Source of the DNA: Janibacter sp. CX7
GTDB taxonomy: Bacteria > Actinomycetota > Actinomycetes > Actinomycetales > Dermatophilaceae
Length of the DNA stretch: 64,000 nucleotides
Assembly: GCF_024362365.1 (NCBI RefSeq)
Contig: NZ_CP101464.1
Span: forward strand, 806,001-870,000
Direction of reading: 5' to 3'
The notes under the pieces were generated by a model that made no database searches, had not been told where the DNA came from, and worked only from the letters and a program-made list of their open reading frames with translations. The translations under genes were made by a program, and so were the position numbers. The first letter of the stretch is position 1, and each line of letters begins with the position of its first letter. Of the stretch, positions 63,637 through 64,000 are shown piece after piece.

Positions 63637-64000
63637 TTGAGCCGCAGCGTCGACGTCCCCGTCCTGGTCGAGGAGGCCAGGACGGGGACGTCCCGTGCCA
63701 TCGGGCGTCTGGTCTCGCTCGTCGACGACCAGCACCCGGACCTCCCCGAGGTCATGCGGCTGCTCGCGCCGCACACCGGCCGGGCGCACGTCGTGGGCAT
63801 CACCGGGGCCCCCGGCGTCGGCAAGTCGACGACGACCAATGCCCTCGTGCGGGCCCTGCGCGAGCAGGGTCAGCGGGTCGCGGTGCTGGCCGTCGACCCG
63901 TCCTCACCCTTCAGCGGCGGTGCGCTGCTCGGCGACCGCATCCGGATGACCGACTCGGCGAGCGACCCGGGCGTGTGGATCCGCTCGCTCGCCAGCCGCG
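63637..64000 (+). CDS. meaB: MeaB/ArgK-type mutase chaperone GTPase (partial)
   Basis: The gene runs off the right edge; ~121 residues are visible. HVVGITGAPGVGKSTTTNAL is the G1/Walker A loop and VAVLAVDPSSPFSGGALLGD with RIRMTD is the MeaB switch region. MeaB protects and reactivates B12-dependent acyl-CoA mutases, here presumably Ecm at 50856. The start is taken as TTG 63637, 2 nt after the thiolase stop; no better start lies between it and the conserved helices. Confidence 0.9.
   Translation, partial: MSRSVDVPVLVEEARTGTSRAIGRLVSLVDDQHPDLPEVMRLLAPHTGRAHVVGITGAPGVGKSTTTNALVRALREQGQRVAVLAVDPSSPFSGGALLGDRIRMTDSASDPGVWIRSLASR

Overview
This is a high-G+C actinobacterial chromosome segment. 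Its backbone follows the order known from Mycobacterium and relatives: argS, lysA, hom, thrC, thrB, rho, rpmE, prfA, prmC, a Sua5/YrdC gene, wecA, the atp operon, a DUF2550 gene, the PduO adenosyltransferase, nucS, mce and a thiolase. GTG starts, 1-4 nt stop/start overlaps, leaderless TAnnnT promoters, NucS and Kgd all fit Actinobacteria. Protein style suggests Micrococcales, perhaps an Intrasporangiaceae/Janibacter-like genus; that placement is inference.

Layout. 1-1.3 kb: end of a dTDP-glucose dehydratase gene and a membrane acyltransferase. 1.3-2.7 kb: a DUF559-type nuclease gene framed by inverted, duplicated hairpin repeats. 2.8-9.5 kb (minus): SGNH hydrolase, DUF6104, kgd and an ABC transporter. 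9.7-12.1 kb: two CNNM/CorC membrane proteins. 12.1-13.2 kb: a second DUF559-type nuclease framed by a different palindrome. 13.2-18.2 kb: a Tat-secreted protein, a PucR regulator, a MetPS-like transporter, a secreted acidic protein and tRNA-Arg(CCG). 18.3-27 kb: argS and the lysine/threonine genes, then rho. 27.1-32.1 kb: an inserted four-gene module (receiver, HEAT protein, polysaccharide-type glycosyltransferase, sensor kinase). 32.1-38.9 kb: GNAT, rpmE, prfA, prmC, sua5, glyA, wecA. 39-48.5 kb: ATP synthase, with atpC cut off from atpD by a terminator, two membrane-protein genes and new promoters. 48.5-64 kb: cobalamin adenosyltransferase, ethylmalonyl-CoA mutase, nucS, 3-hydroxyacyl-CoA dehydrogenase, an ABC exporter pair, crotonyl-CoA carboxylase/reductase, epimerase, thiolase and MeaB.

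How the genes work together. The last 15 kb looks like much of an ethylmalonyl-CoA pathway: thiolase, dehydrogenase, Ccr, epimerase and Ecm, plus the B12 adenosyltransferase and the MeaB chaperone that Ecm needs. The crotonase, methylsuccinyl-CoA dehydrogenase and later lyase steps are not in view. The 27-32 kb module looks like a self-contained signalling circuit controlling a membrane polysaccharide synthase.

Most unusual signals. (1) Two paralogous HTH-plus-PD-(D/E)XK (DUF559) genes are each bracketed by their own palindrome family, like RAYT/REP systems but with a nuclease instead of a transposase. (2) The word CGAAGGG/CCCTTCG is scattered on both strands, forces rare codons inside genes and forms the base of nearly every terminator stem. 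(3) A ~34-bp palindrome centred on CCCTAGGG recurs singly and in pairs 42-43 bp apart. All positions and similarities were read by eye; no database search was run.
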